From Thalassospira indica (GTDB lineage Bacteria > Pseudomonadota > Alphaproteobacteria > Rhodospirillales > Thalassospiraceae), in NCBI RefSeq assembly GCF_003403095.1, contig NZ_CP031555.1, positions 3,054,501 to 3,118,500 of the forward strand: a stretch of 64,000 nt of DNA, given 5' to 3'. Below, one piece after another: positions 37,030-47,528 of the stretch. The translations under genes and the position numbers were made by a program. The notes under the pieces are model-generated. The model saw only the letters and a program-made list of their open reading frames with translations, was not told the origin of the DNA and searched no databases. Within the stretch, counting starts at the first letter, position 1. Every line of letters starts with the position of its first letter.

Positions 37030-40000
37030 TTAGCCCGGCTCGGCACCGGTGATCAGGTTGCGGAACACGCCAGGCACAAAGGTCGATAGCGGATTGACCG
37101 TAATGCTGGGGTCGTTCAGATCGCCTTCCACTGTGTAGGTCGGGGCAAATATGCCACCGCCCTCTTCGCCGACCAGAATATCGCCCAGGATCGGAATGGC
37201 ACCCAGTGCGGAATTCAGCGCGTAAATCGGCACAATTGATCCGGCCAGTCGGATTTCAGATTTGGCCAAATCAATCGACCCATTGGCGGTGACCCCGACG
37301 GCTGCGCCGTTTGCCGCCACCTTTGACAGTGACAGCACATCATTCACATAGGTGAAGTCGCCGTTCATTTCGCTAAAGGCGATACCATTGCCTTGCAACA
37401 CATCGCCAAGCCCGGTCAGCGACGCCGCACTGAGCACGCGGGCCGCAATCGGCGCATTGACCACACGGAATTCATTGACCGTGACCTGACCGGTGAACGG
37501 TTGGGCGATATCGCGTTCATCGACAGTGCCTTCAATCGTCAGGCGTCCGCCCAGAAGATTTTCATACATATCGACCGCACGCAGGAAACGCCCGGCATCC
37601 TCGCTGGTCATTGTGACCTTGCGGGTCCGGGAGTCTTCGCGGGCGACTTGCACGAACACATTGGCACGGTCACCGAATGCACCGTTCAGAACAAGGCGGT
37701 CCCATTCCTGCCCAACCGTATGGATCGATCCGCGCAGGTCGGCCAGAAGTTCGCCGTTGGCCATCACCATTTGTTCGATATTCAGGAACACTTCGGTGGT
37801 GCCGCCGGTCCGTTCGGCACGTTCGCCAATGCCACCGGTATTCGTTTCCGACGCGGCTTTGCCTGCGTCATCATTGCTTTGTTCGTCACCGACGATCCAA
37901 GGGGTCGCGATCAATTGACGTGCCGAGATTTCCAGTTCGCGCTTGTCGGTTTCCTGACGCAAGGTGATCTTGCCATCATTTAGCAATGGCTCAGCCCCCT
38001 TAAGCAGGAAACCGCCAGCTTCAAGCGTCACAAGATAGCTCTGTTCATCCGGTTCGCCGTCCGCGGGCATTTCACCGGATGCGTCATCTTCAAGGAAGGG
38101 ACGCAAATCGAATTGCGCACCCCGCAGATCGACCAGCAATCTGTCGCCTTCTTCCATGCGAATGGTGCCAGCAAGATCGATATTTTCGCGAAAACGGGTG
38201 TCTTGCAGCTCGACAAACCATTTGTCGGCCATGGCGTTATCACCGCGCCAGTTGCCACGGCCTGTTACCTCAAGGGCGGGTGCGCTCAGTGCGAAACTGT
38301 CAAGTACCCCGCCGCCATCAAACCGCACGGCAATATCAAACTTCGCCGCAGCATTTGCACCGGGCTCCTTGCGATATCCCACTTTTTCAAGCGGAACCGA
38401 AATCGCCGAATTGGTCAAATCAACATCACCGACCAAACGGACCTGATCCGAGCCGACGCGGATATCAAGATCCCCCTTAGCCATCCCTTTCAGGTAGGGG
38501 CCGGGATCAAGTTCGATATCAGGCAACACGGCAAGGTCAAGATCGCCCGATAGTTTATAGCGGCTTCGGACCTCAGCCTCTTGCGCAAAGGTTTCGACCC
38601 AGTTGATGTTGGTCTTGCCGTTGCCAATCGTGGCCGTGCCGCCAAGTTCAAGCCCCTTGGTGTTGACCTGTAGTTCAAAGCTGCCCGCGGTGACATCCAT
38701 GCCGCGAAACGCACCAACGATCCCGGCCTTTTCAATGCGTGAAGCCGCTGCTACATCAACATCATCAAACGTCACATCGCGAAGCAACGGGAAATGCAGG
38801 CGCACACGGGTTGCCTGTTCGCCACTGATCTGGGCCGGGTTGATGCCAAGCCGCGTGGCAAAGCCAAGCGGTTTTGCCTCGATCAGTTCAAGTGCCTTGC
38901 GCGCACTGCCCTGTGCGACGATTTCGATATCGGCATAGGGGGTCGGTTCATCAAGTTTGGTGAAAATGATGCTGGCATCGGTTACCTGAATGCCATCGGC
39001 CTCGCCGGTATTCACATAGATGCTGAAACTGGTTTCATCAAATTCGGCACGCCCGGCAGAATTATGCACTTCCGGCATTTCACCAAGATAATGCACGGTC
39101 ACACCCGACATCGTCATCTGACCACCAAGATCATCAACAATGAACTCGCCCGCATCGTCCTGGCGCAGTTCGGTGTGCAAGGTTGCCTGATGAACAATCC
39201 CCTCGGACAGGTTGGTAACAACCCAGGTCCGCGCATCCACACCGACCCCTTCGGGCCAGAGACGATCCAGATCGTTGGTTGCGACGTTCTTGGCGGACGC
39301 ATCAAGATTGACCTGCCACTGCCCGAACGGGTCAAGCACGACGCCCTGAAGTTTGGCGGATGCATCACCAACATTCAGCACAACATCATCAATGCTGAAC
39401 CGACCGAGCACATAGCTTGTGACAATCTGTCCGTCCGAAACCCGATAGGTCGCCCGTATTTCGTCGGGGAAGGTGATCACCCCACTGCCAACTGACAGGT
39501 CCGTGGCCGCCGAAAGCAATTCGCCATTCGCATCAAAGCTTGCGCGCAGCTTTCCGGAAACCGGGACATAGGCATCGCGCAATTGTTCAAACAGATCCGA
39601 GATGCTGACAAGATCAGCAAGCTGCACCTCGCCAATTTCAGCTTCAAGGTCGACCTGATCGGTTTCGATACTGTAATCGCCGGTGACGCGCACCTGGGTC
39701 GATATATCCCCGGCACTGACCTGCATCGAGGCTTCCGCACCGATCCCGAAGGCCCGGCGTGACAACAGGATATCAGCCTGCGGTGCCGCCCAGGTAATGC
39801 CGATCTTGTCATCGCGCACTTCAAGATCGGCATTCACCACCCCGAAACTTTCGAAATAGGCCGCCGCCGGGATATCTGTGCGTTCGCCCGAAAGAATGGC
39901 AAACACATCCTGCAGGACCGTATTGCCGGAACGTTCGACAGTTTCGGTCTCATCCGCAGTGTTTTCAGGTTCTGGCGCAAGTTGATCGGCATTCACGCCC

Positions 40001-40548
40001 GGTGCATCGGGGAGCTCAATCGTAACCGAGGCCCCGCGCCCCTTGTCATAACTTTGCCCGGTTGCCGCACCGTCATCGCTGCGCGTATTTTCCGACTGGT
40101 TTGTGACATCTGCGGCGGTTTCTTCGGCGACATAGCCGACATCAATCGTGCCATCGGCCCGCCGTTCAAGGCGAATGCGCGGGCCGATCAGATTAAGCTC
40201 GCGCAGGGCAAGCACGCCTTCAAACAGCGCCTTGCTGGAAAACACGACATCGGCTTCGGGGACGTGAAGCATTTCCTGATCATCAGGGCCAAAAATGCTG
40301 ACGTCACGCAAACCGACATCGAACTTTTCGTCCCAGCCACGCCAGCGCAAAACGACGTCGCCGATTGCCAGACGGTTATTGCCCATCGATTTGTTGAGAT
40401 GATCAACCAGATACGGGGTCAGACGATGCAGGGACACAGGTTCCTGAGACAGCCGCCAGATCGTGACTGCTGCAAATACGCCGACAAACAGGACGATGGC
40501 TGATAAAGTCAGCGCCAGCCATCCGGCAAAGGTCTTAACGTGGCGCAC
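37030..40548 (-). CDS. Very large AsmA-like / DUF3971 (YhdP-type) envelope protein
   Basis: 1172 residues. One N-terminal transmembrane helix (residues ~10-31, LALTLSAIVLFVGVFAAVTI) is followed by a long periplasmic part rich in beta strands, with the repeat-like character of AsmA/TamB/YhdP proteins. The C-terminal AsmA-like region includes SLTGLGDVLQGNGIAFSEMN and ends AIPILGDILVGEEGGGIFAP, the hallmark of the DUF3971 type. Such proteins bridge the periplasm and are implicated in phospholipid transport to the outer membrane. It is divergent from glnE. A low-complexity acidic stretch lies near residues 150-230. Confidence 0.88.
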   Translation of the reverse strand: MRHVKTFAGWLALTLSAIVLFVGVFAAVTIWRLSQEPVSLHRLTPYLVDHLNKSMGNNRLAIGDVVLRWRGWDEKFDVGLRDVSIFGPDDQEMLHVPEADVVFSSKALFEGVLALRELNLIGPRIRLERRADGTIDVGYVAEETAADVTNQSENTRSDDGAATGQSYDKGRGASVTIELPDAPGVNADQLAPEPENTADETETVERSGNTVLQDVFAILSGERTDIPAAAYFESFGVVNADLEVRDDKIGITWAAPQADILLSRRAFGIGAEASMQVSAGDISTQVRVTGDYSIETDQVDLEAEIGEVQLADLVSISDLFEQLRDAYVPVSGKLRASFDANGELLSAATDLSVGSGVITFPDEIRATYRVSDGQIVTSYVLGRFSIDDVVLNVGDASAKLQGVVLDPFGQWQVNLDASAKNVATNDLDRLWPEGVGVDARTWVVTNLSEGIVHQATLHTELRQDDAGEFIVDDLGGQMTMSGVTVHYLGEMPEVHNSAGRAEFDETSFSIYVNTGEADGIQVTDASIIFTKLDEPTPYADIEIVAQGSARKALELIEAKPLGFATRLGINPAQISGEQATRVRLHFPLLRDVTFDDVDVAAASRIEKAGIVGAFRGMDVTAGSFELQVNTKGLELGGTATIGNGKTNINWVETFAQEAEVRSRYKLSGDLDLAVLPDIELDPGPYLKGMAKGDLDIRVGSDQVRLVGDVDLTNSAISVPLEKVGYRKEPGANAAAKFDIAVRFDGGGVLDSFALSAPALEVTGRGNWRGDNAMADKWFVELQDTRFRENIDLAGTIRMEEGDRLLVDLRGAQFDLRPFLEDDASGEMPADGEPDEQSYLVTLEAGGFLLKGAEPLLNDGKITLRQETDKRELEISARQLIATPWIVGDEQSNDDAGKAASETNTGGIGERAERTGGTTEVFLNIEQMVMANGELLADLRGSIHTVGQEWDRLVLNGAFGDRANVFVQVAREDSRTRKVTMTSEDAGRFLRAVDMYENLLGGRLTIEGTVDERDIAQPFTGQVTVNEFRVVNAPIAARVLSAASLTGLGDVLQGNGIAFSEMNGDFTYVNDVLSLSKVAANGAAVGVTANGSIDLAKSEIRLAGSIVPIYALNSALGAIPILGDILVGEEGGGIFAPTYTVEGDLNDPSITVNPLSTFVPGVFRNLITGAEPG

Positions 40549-40812
40549 TCATTTTACCTTGTGTTCCCGATGTCATATGCAGCGATATCAATAACTTCTC
40601 TTGTCTGGCATGGTTGTCGATGGATCATTGGATCCTAAAATACCAGACAGTTATTGATCTATACCCCTTTTTGTCCGATCACAGAAAAGCTAGAAACATA
40701 TAAGTCATCCTGTTGATCAGGACGTCCTACTCCTTGCAGAGATTATGCAATCAGGCTCAATCCTTTGCATAGCGCGGTTTGTGACCATTTCGCAATACAA
40801 GGAACGCAAAAA

Positions 40813-43788
40813 GTGTCTCTTTCCTGGATTTCACAGGACCTGCCCAAAGCCTTTGACGCCGACCGTGTGACCAATGCGCTAGAACGCTGGAACACATTGG
40901 CGGGTCGACCAGCGTTTGAAAGCCTGTCAGACAAAATTGGCGAGATTGCGTCCAATCCCCAAAAACGTGCGGTTCTTGAAGCGCTTTTTGGTAACAGCCC
41001 CTATCTAACCAATCTGTGCCTGCGCGATCCCGATACGGTCTGTGACGTGTTTGACAGCGGCCTTGATCAGGCATTTGCCAACGCGCTTGAGCCCGTGAAA
41101 GTCAGTGCGAATGCAAGCGACCTTGATCAGACGACCACCATGGCGACTGTCCGTCACGCCAAACGCCGAGCGGCACTGGTTATCGCGATTGCCGATATCT
41201 GCAAGGCCTGGAAACTTGATCAGGTCACATCGGCAATCAGTAAAACGGCAGAATACACCCTTGATTTCACCATGGCGCATTGTCTGTCCGCCATGGCGCG
41301 GCTTCGTAAATATGACCTGCCCAACCCGGAAAATCCGCTTGAGGGATCCGGGATCTTTGCGATTGGGATGGGGAAACTCGGCGCCGGGGAGCTGAACTAT
41401 TCATCGGATATCGACCTGATCTTCCTCTATGATCAGGATGTGGTGACCTATATCGACCCCGATCGCATTCATCAGGATTTGGTGCGGATGGTGCGCGATA
41501 TCACCCGGATCATGGAAGAACGCACGGGCGACGGATATGTTTTCCGCACTGATTTGCGCCTGCGTCCGGACCCGGCATCGACCCCGCCGATCCTGTCGAT
41601 GATTGCGGCTGAAACATACTATGAAACCGTCGGTCAGAACTGGGAACGTGCGGCCATGATCAAGGCCCGCATTGTCGGCGGCGACCGCGTTTCGGGCAAT
41701 GAATTCCTTGAAATCCTGCGGCCCTTTGTCTGGCGCAAGCATCTTGATTTCATTGCCATTCAGGACATTCATTCGATCAAGCGCCAGATCAACGCCCACA
41801 AGGGCGGCAGCAAGATCAATATCCCCGGTCACAATATCAAACTTGGTCGTGGCGGCATCCGCGAGATTGAATTTTTTGCCCAGACCCAACAACTGATTTG
41901 GGGCGGACGCGAGATTGCGCTGCGCGGCAAGGCGACCTGCGACACCTTGCGCACATTGACCAAGTTCGGTCAGGTATCTGAGCAAGTCCGCGATGAAATG
42001 CTAGCCGCCTATGATTTTCTGCGCACGGTCGAACACCGCCTGCAAATGATCAATGATCAACAAACCCAAACTCTGCCCGATACCGATCAGGGATTATTGG
42101 CACTGGCGACCTTCCTTGGCTATGAAACGCTTGATGCCTTCAAGGCGGACTTGCTGCTGCATCTGCGCAATGTTGAAAACAACTATGCCGAATTGTTTGA
42201 AGACGACACGACCCTTGCCGGTGCCAGTGGCAACCTTGTCTTCACGGGCACCGAGGACGATCCGGAAACCCTGGTCAATCTGCGCGAGATGGGCTTTGAG
42301 AATGCCGAAAACGTCTCGGTCACGGTGCGGGGCTGGCATCATGGTCGTTACCGGGCAACCCGATCACGCCGGGCGCGTGAAATCCTGACCGAACTGATGC
42401 CGACCCTTTTGGCAGCACTTGGTAAAACAACCAATCCGGACATGGCATTTCGTGCCTTCGACGACTTTCTCAAAGGTCTGCCGGCCGGTGTGCAGTTGTT
42501 TTCGCTGTTTACCGCACACCCGCAATTGCTTGAACTACTCGCCCAGATTGCCGGCACCGCGCCGCGCATGGCGAAATATATCGGGCGTAATGCCGCGGTG
42601 CTTGATTACGTATTGATGTCGGGCTTCCACGAAGAACTGCCTGATGCGGATGCAATGCTGGCGGAACTTGATACCCGCCTGTCGCGCGAAGACATGGTCG
42701 AAGACTGGCTGGATGCCGCGCGGCGCTGGGCCAATGACCAGAAGTTCCAGATTGATGTGCAAACCATCCAGAACCGTCACACCCCGCACGAAGCTGGCCG
42801 TGCATTGGCCGATGTTGCCGATGTTGCCATTCGCGCACTTTTCCCGCGTATTGCCGACGATTTTGCTGCCAAACATGGCTCGTTTGCCGATGGCGGGCTT
42901 GCGGTGTTTGCACTGGGCAAGCATGGCGGGCAGGAACTGTCCCCCGGGTCCGACCTTGATATGGTGTTCATCTATGAGGTGCCCGAAGATGCCGAAGAGT
43001 CCGATGGCGAAAAACCATTGTCGCCCGGACACTATTTCATCCGGCTCAGCCAGCGTTATATCAACGCCCTGTCGGCCCCGACCGCCGAAGGGGTTCTGTT
43101 TGAAACGGACCTTCGTCTGCGCCCCAGCGGATCCAAAGGGCCGCTTGCGACGCATTTCAAAAGTTTCGAAACCTATCAGAACAACGAAGCCTGGACGTGG
43201 GAGCACATGGCGCTGACGCGCCTGCGTGCGGTTTATGGCCCCAAAGCACTGTGTGACAAGGTCTTGGCCACGACCAACGACGTGCTGTGCAAACAACGTG
43301 ATCCGGAAAAACTGGTGAGCGAAGTCTATGATATGCGCAACCGGATGGAGGCTGGCAAAGGCGACAACCACCCGTGGGCAATCAAGATGCGCCGTGGCGG
43401 GTTGGTCGATCTGGAATTCATTGCGCAATATCTGCAACTGCGCCACGCCCACGACCACCCGGAGGTCCTGTCACCGACAACCCGCGAGGTTTTCAAAAAT
43501 CTGGCGACGGTGGGGATCCTTGATGGCGAAGAGGCCGAGTTTCTGGCCAATTCCGCATCATTCTGGCTGGCCTTGCAGGCGATGTTGCGCCTGACGACCG
43601 AGGGCCCGTTTGATCCTGAAAAAGCCAGCGAGGATTTGCAAAAAATGCTGGCAAATGCCGGAAAATGTGATGATTTCGCAAGCCTTCAGGACAAAATGGA
43701 AATGACTGCAACCCGCATCAAGGAGATCTATGATCGCGTGGTTGCAGCCCCCGCGGAAAAGATTGCGCCAACAGATGCGCCGCAATGA
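40813..43788 (+). CDS. glnE: Glutamine synthetase adenylyltransferase/deadenylylase GlnE
   Basis: 991 residues with two nucleotidyltransferase domains. The first has LGAGELNYSSDIDLIFLYD and the second KHGGQELSPGSDLDMVFIYE, both with the catalytic SDxD. GlnE adds or removes AMP on glutamine synthetase according to nitrogen status signalled by PII. The GTG at 40813 has AAGGAA eight bases upstream; an ATG at 40765 is in frame but lacks support. Confidence 0.96.
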   Translation: MSLSWISQDLPKAFDADRVTNALERWNTLAGRPAFESLSDKIGEIASNPQKRAVLEALFGNSPYLTNLCLRDPDTVCDVFDSGLDQAFANALEPVKVSANASDLDQTTTMATVRHAKRRAALVIAIADICKAWKLDQVTSAISKTAEYTLDFTMAHCLSAMARLRKYDLPNPENPLEGSGIFAIGMGKLGAGELNYSSDIDLIFLYDQDVVTYIDPDRIHQDLVRMVRDITRIMEERTGDGYVFRTDLRLRPDPASTPPILSMIAAETYYETVGQNWERAAMIKARIVGGDRVSGNEFLEILRPFVWRKHLDFIAIQDIHSIKRQINAHKGGSKINIPGHNIKLGRGGIREIEFFAQTQQLIWGGREIALRGKATCDTLRTLTKFGQVSEQVRDEMLAAYDFLRTVEHRLQMINDQQTQTLPDTDQGLLALATFLGYETLDAFKADLLLHLRNVENNYAELFEDDTTLAGASGNLVFTGTEDDPETLVNLREMGFENAENVSVTVRGWHHGRYRATRSRRAREILTELMPTLLAALGKTTNPDMAFRAFDDFLKGLPAGVQLFSLFTAHPQLLELLAQIAGTAPRMAKYIGRNAAVLDYVLMSGFHEELPDADAMLAELDTRLSREDMVEDWLDAARRWANDQKFQIDVQTIQNRHTPHEAGRALADVADVAIRALFPRIADDFAAKHGSFADGGLAVFALGKHGGQELSPGSDLDMVFIYEVPEDAEESDGEKPLSPGHYFIRLSQRYINALSAPTAEGVLFETDLRLRPSGSKGPLATHFKSFETYQNNEAWTWEHMALTRLRAVYGPKALCDKVLATTNDVLCKQRDPEKLVSEVYDMRNRMEAGKGDNHPWAIKMRRGGLVDLEFIAQYLQLRHAHDHPEVLSPTTREVFKNLATVGILDGEEAEFLANSASFWLALQAMLRLTTEGPFDPEKASEDLQKMLANAGKCDDFASLQDKMEMTATRIKEIYDRVVAAPAEKIAPTDAPQ

Positions 43789-43877
43789 TCCAAGCCCCCT
43801 TGCCATCCTTATAAGGCTTTGTATTTTCACGGTTGCAACATGCCGCTATGCGGTCCCAAAAGATAAAAGGATAGACC

Positions 43878-44342
43878 ATGACAGTTGATGTTGGTGACAA
43901 GGCCCCGGATTTCGAACTGCCAACCGATGGCAATGGCAGCGTGAAACTGTCGGATCTGGCAGGCAAACCGGTGGTGATCTATTTCTATCCCAAGGACATG
44001 ACGCCGGGTTGCACGACCGAGTCCTGCGAATTCCGCGATGCTGAACCTGATTTCAGCGCTGTCGATGCGCAGATCATCGGCATTTCCAAGGACAGTGCGG
44101 ACCGGCACGACGAATTCAAGGCCAAGCATGATCTGAACTTCATTCTCGCATCCGACGAGAACGGCACCACGTGCGAGGATTACGGTGTCTGGAAAGAGAA
44201 AAGCATGTATGGCAAAAAATTCATGGGCATCGAGCGGTCGACCTTTGTCATTGATGGCAACGGCGTCATTCGCAATGCCTGGCGCAAGGTAAAGGTCAAG
44301 GGCCACGTTGCCGAGGTTCTCGAGGCCGTCAAAGCCCTTTGA
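43878..44342 (+). CDS. bcp: Thioredoxin-dependent peroxiredoxin Bcp
   Basis: 154 residues, the normal BCP length. The peroxidatic Cys lies in FYPKDMTPGCTTESCEFRD near residue 45, with a second Cys five residues on. It reduces hydrogen peroxide and organic peroxides in the cytoplasm. It is downstream of glnE with an 89-base gap, and a terminator follows. Confidence 0.95.
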   Translation: MTVDVGDKAPDFELPTDGNGSVKLSDLAGKPVVIYFYPKDMTPGCTTESCEFRDAEPDFSAVDAQIIGISKDSADRHDEFKAKHDLNFILASDENGTTCEDYGVWKEKSMYGKKFMGIERSTFVIDGNGVIRNAWRKVKVKGHVAEVLEAVKAL

Positions 44343-44362
44343 ATTCAGATTTTTCTCGTATC

Positions 44363-44398
44363 AAGGCCCGGCGAAAACTTGCCGGGCCTTTGATTTTT
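44363..44398 (+). terminator. Terminator after bcp
   Basis: A perfect ten-base stem AAGGCCCGGC / GCCGGGCCTT with an eight-base loop, followed by TGATTTTTTG. Confidence 0.88.
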
Positions 44399-44568
44399 TG
44401 GCGGTAAAATCGTTTTCTTTCAGACGGCTGGCCGTATTGCGTTTTGCTGATTTTGTTGCCATCCCTTGTTTGTCGGGCTAACAATTCGGATATGGGAGTG
44501 ATGGGTGAGGTCTAATTCTCACCTGTTCGATGAAAACTCACCGGCATGCCGGCAAAGCGGGTAATCAA

Positions 44569-45339
44569 ATGAATAACAATGTTGTTGATCTCGACGATCA
44601 AATGCTGGCGGATTTTCGCGACGAAGCACATGACATCATCAATTCGATTGACGTTCATCTGCAAAACGCACGCGGCAAAAAAGATCCCGCCCATCTGACC
44701 GCCATCCAGCGCGAAATATTCAATCTGCGATACAAGGGCAAGTCAGTATCAGCGCCGCTGATCAACCTGACCAGTCATCGTCTTGCGGATTACGTCACGA
44801 CCTGCAAGGAACTGAACGAAGGCGCGATTGAAGATATCCAGGCGTTTGTCGACAAGATCCAGTCCCTGCTTGATGGTGACATGACGGCTGGCGGGACCGA
44901 CACCGCCGAATTCGTGCGCGAACTGCCGTCCAAACGGACCCCTGATATTGACCCGGCTTGGCTGAAACAGGCCAATGTCGAAGCCTTGCTGGTCATTCCG
45001 CAACGCTCCCTGGCAACCATTCTGGAACGCGAACTGGCCGCTTGTGGTTATCGCAGTTCGGTCACCCAGACATCGTTCGAGGCGATCGAACTTGCCGTAC
45101 GCACCCGCCCGGATTTCATCATTGTCGCCAAGACCATTGATGAACTGACAGGTGTAGATCTGGCCAATGCCCTGCAGGCGATGCCGAAAACGCGCGGCAT
45201 TCCGACCGCAGTTCTGACCTCGGATGCGCCGAACCATCCGTCGCTTCAGGATCTGCCGTGCCGGACCGCGATCATCCGCAAGGGCAATGCCTTTGGCGAG
45301 GATCTGGCAGAGGCACTGGCGCGCTTCAACATCACCTGA
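44569..45339 (+). CDS. Degenerate HPt plus pseudo-receiver protein
   Basis: 256 residues from an ATG at 44569. Residues ~8-110 look like a histidine phosphotransfer helical bundle (DFRDEAHDIINSIDVHLQNA, then IFNLRYKGKSVSAPLINLTS), but the position of the phosphorylatable His before KG is occupied by Leu. Residues ~140-255 look like a receiver fold (ALLVIPQRSLATILERELAA, PDFIIVAKTIDELTGVDLA, TAVLTSD, AIIRKG). The acidic pair and the acceptor Asp are missing, while the Thr and Lys positions are kept. So neither half should carry phosphate. It is probably a binding or regulatory protein; partner unknown. Confidence 0.65.
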   Translation: MNNNVVDLDDQMLADFRDEAHDIINSIDVHLQNARGKKDPAHLTAIQREIFNLRYKGKSVSAPLINLTSHRLADYVTTCKELNEGAIEDIQAFVDKIQSLLDGDMTAGGTDTAEFVRELPSKRTPDIDPAWLKQANVEALLVIPQRSLATILERELAACGYRSSVTQTSFEAIELAVRTRPDFIIVAKTIDELTGVDLANALQAMPKTRGIPTAVLTSDAPNHPSLQDLPCRTAIIRKGNAFGEDLAEALARFNIT

Positions 45340-45361
45340 TTGCGCATGCGCCAAACGATTT

Positions 45362-45402
45362 CAAAGGGCGGTCCGAACCTTGATGGCGGGCCGCCCTTTT
45401 TG
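45362..45402 (+). terminator. Terminator after the HPt-receiver gene
   Basis: AAAGGGCGG and CCGCCCTTTTTG form a nine-base stem with a ~19-base loop. Confidence 0.75.
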
Positions 45403-45477
45403 TTTGCCAATTGACCCGATGGCCGGCAAGTGGCAGACAAAGCGCACGTGAACCTTAATCCCATACTTCGGACGATC

Positions 45478-46305
45478 ATGACCAAACTGACCCTCGCTGA
45501 TGCTGCCAAACGTGCCCTTCTGACCGAAGACGCCACCGAAAAGGCCGATGTCACTGCCGAAATGGCGGCGATGTGGCGCAATGGCGAGATCACTGAAGTG
45601 GGTTCAACCGACCTGCCCGATCGTCCTGGTCGCCCGGCAAAGCCGGAATTGCTGCCCCCCAACAAGATGCCCAAGCGCAAGAAAGGCAGCGTTCAGGGCC
45701 GCATCGGGCTTTTGCATGCCCTGGCCCATATCGAACTCAACGCCATCGACCTGGCATGGGATCTGTGTGTGCGCTTTCCCGAGGCAGACATGCCGCGCGA
45801 TTTTCACGATGCATGGGTTCAGGTCGCCGATGACGAAGCCCGCCATTTCAAAATGATCAATAAGCGCCTTGGGGAACTTGGCGCGGCCTATGGCGATTTG
45901 CCCGCCCATGACGGGCTTTGGCAGACATCGATGGATACGGCCTATGACATCCTGCCACGTCTGGCTGTGGTGCCGATGGTGTTTGAGGCGCGTGGCCTTG
46001 ATGCCACCCCGCCGACCATCGAACGGCTTCTCGCGCATGGTGATACGGAAAGTGCGCGTATCCTTAAAATCATCGCCCATGATGAAATCGCCCATGTCGC
46101 CGCGGGCCGGAAATATTACGAATATGTCTGTGATCAGCGCGACCTGCCCTATTACACCACATGGCATGATATGCTGCGCAAGCATTTCCGTGGGCCGCTC
46201 AAGCCGCCGTTTAATGACGAAGCGCGCTATGAAGCAGGTATGCCGCCGGACTATTATCAGGACTATGTCCTTGAATTGCCTGACATTGACGGTGATGGCG
46301 AATAA
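45478..46305 (+). CDS. DUF455 ferritin-like protein
   Basis: 275 residues. The ferritin-like iron ligands are visible as HIELNAIDLAWDLC near residue 81, DDEARHFKMINKRLGE and AHDEIAHVAAG, giving the E...ExxH...E...ExxH diiron pattern. DUF455 proteins are related to the tRNA hydroxylase MiaE, but the reaction is not established. The ATG at 45478 gives the usual start; 45430 is also open. Confidence 0.88.
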   Translation: MTKLTLADAAKRALLTEDATEKADVTAEMAAMWRNGEITEVGSTDLPDRPGRPAKPELLPPNKMPKRKKGSVQGRIGLLHALAHIELNAIDLAWDLCVRFPEADMPRDFHDAWVQVADDEARHFKMINKRLGELGAAYGDLPAHDGLWQTSMDTAYDILPRLAVVPMVFEARGLDATPPTIERLLAHGDTESARILKIIAHDEIAHVAAGRKYYEYVCDQRDLPYYTTWHDMLRKHFRGPLKPPFNDEARYEAGMPPDYYQDYVLELPDIDGDGE

Positions 46306-46444
46306 GGCCATTGCCCGCCTGATAAGAATTCATCAAAAAATTGATACACCTCATGGTGGTGCAAACTGAAATCAACGACACTCCCCTTCGCGATATTTGA
46401 AGAAAAGACGTTCTTTTCCGTATCATCAGCAAGGAGATGTCACC

Positions 46445-47467
46445 ATGCCCTCCACCATGAAAGCCGCCGTCGTAAGGGCGTTTGGCAAGCCGCTGTCGAT
46501 TGAAGAAGTCACCGTGCCCAAGGTCACGGCGGGGAAAATCCTGGTCAAGATCGAAGCGTCCGGAGTCTGCCATACCGACCTTCACGCGGCCGAAGGCGAC
46601 TGGCCGGTCAAGCCGAACCCGCCCTTTATTCCGGGCCACGAGGGTGTCGGCATTGTTGCCGAAGTGGGCGAAGGCGTGACATCCGTCAAGGAAGGCGACC
46701 GTGTTGGTGTGCCGTGGCTGCATTCAGCCTGCGGGCATTGCCATCACTGCGTTACCGGCTGGGAAACATTGTGTGGCGAGCAGCTTAATACCGGCTATTC
46801 GGTGAATGGCGGCTTTGCCGAATATGTCCTGGCCGATCCGAACTATGTTGGCCACCTGCCCGATCCGCTTGAATTTGGCAATGCAGCCCCGGTGCTCTGT
46901 GCTGGTGTCACGGTCTATAAGGGGCTTAAGGAAACCGAATGCAAGCCGGGCGAAACCGTCGTGATTTCCGGCGTCGGCGGACTGGGTCATATGGCCGTGC
47001 AATACGCCAAGGCCATGGGCATGAAAGTTATCGCTGTTGACATTGCCGACGAGAAACTGCAACTCGCCAAAGATCTTGGTGCGGACTGGACGTTGAACGC
47101 GGCCGAAACCGACGTTGTTTCCGAAGTGCAAAAACAGATGGGCGGTGCCAATGGCGTGCTTGTCACCGCCGTGTCGCGCGCGGCCTTCAAACAGGGTGTA
47201 GGCATGCTGGGCCGTGGCGGGACCATGGCGCTTTGTGGCCTGCCCCCGGGAACGTTCGAGCTTGATATTTTCGATACCGTCCTGTCACGCAAAACCATCC
47301 GTGGATCGATTGTCGGCACCCGTGCCGATCTTCAGGAAGCGCTTGATTTTGCCGGTGACGGCAAGGTGCATTCCCACTTCACGACCGAGCCGATGGAAAA
47401 CATCAACTCGATCTTTGATCGTATGCGCGATGGCAAGATCGATGGTCGTATTGTCATGTCGATCTGA
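46445..47467 (+). CDS. adhP: Zinc-dependent alcohol dehydrogenase, AdhP type
   Basis: 340 residues. The catalytic zinc site is GVCHTDLH with GHEGVG; the structural zinc Cys are CGHCHHC and the Cys eight residues on. The NAD-binding GVGGLGHMA lies near residue 178. It interconverts primary alcohols such as ethanol and aldehydes with NAD. The ATG at 46445 has AAGGAG eight bases upstream. A terminator follows. Confidence 0.95.
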   Translation: MPSTMKAAVVRAFGKPLSIEEVTVPKVTAGKILVKIEASGVCHTDLHAAEGDWPVKPNPPFIPGHEGVGIVAEVGEGVTSVKEGDRVGVPWLHSACGHCHHCVTGWETLCGEQLNTGYSVNGGFAEYVLADPNYVGHLPDPLEFGNAAPVLCAGVTVYKGLKETECKPGETVVISGVGGLGHMAVQYAKAMGMKVIAVDIADEKLQLAKDLGADWTLNAAETDVVSEVQKQMGGANGVLVTAVSRAAFKQGVGMLGRGGTMALCGLPPGTFELDIFDTVLSRKTIRGSIVGTRADLQEALDFAGDGKVHSHFTTEPMENINSIFDRMRDGKIDGRIVMSI

Positions 47468-47493
47468 TCGACTGCGACATCACGCCAAAGTCA

Positions 47494-47523
47494 AAAAGGC
47501 TGCCATCCGGCAGCCTTTTCTTT
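47494..47523. terminator. Terminator between adhP and ogt
   Basis: A perfect 11-bp stem AAAAGGCTGCC / GGCAGCCTTTT with an ATCC loop, between convergent genes and usable in both directions. Confidence 0.9.
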
Positions 47524-47528
47524 TGGGT

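Noticed and set aside
46320..46445. Sigma-54 promoter before adhP
   Set aside because: A TGGTGC-like sequence is present, but no GC element at the required spacing was found.
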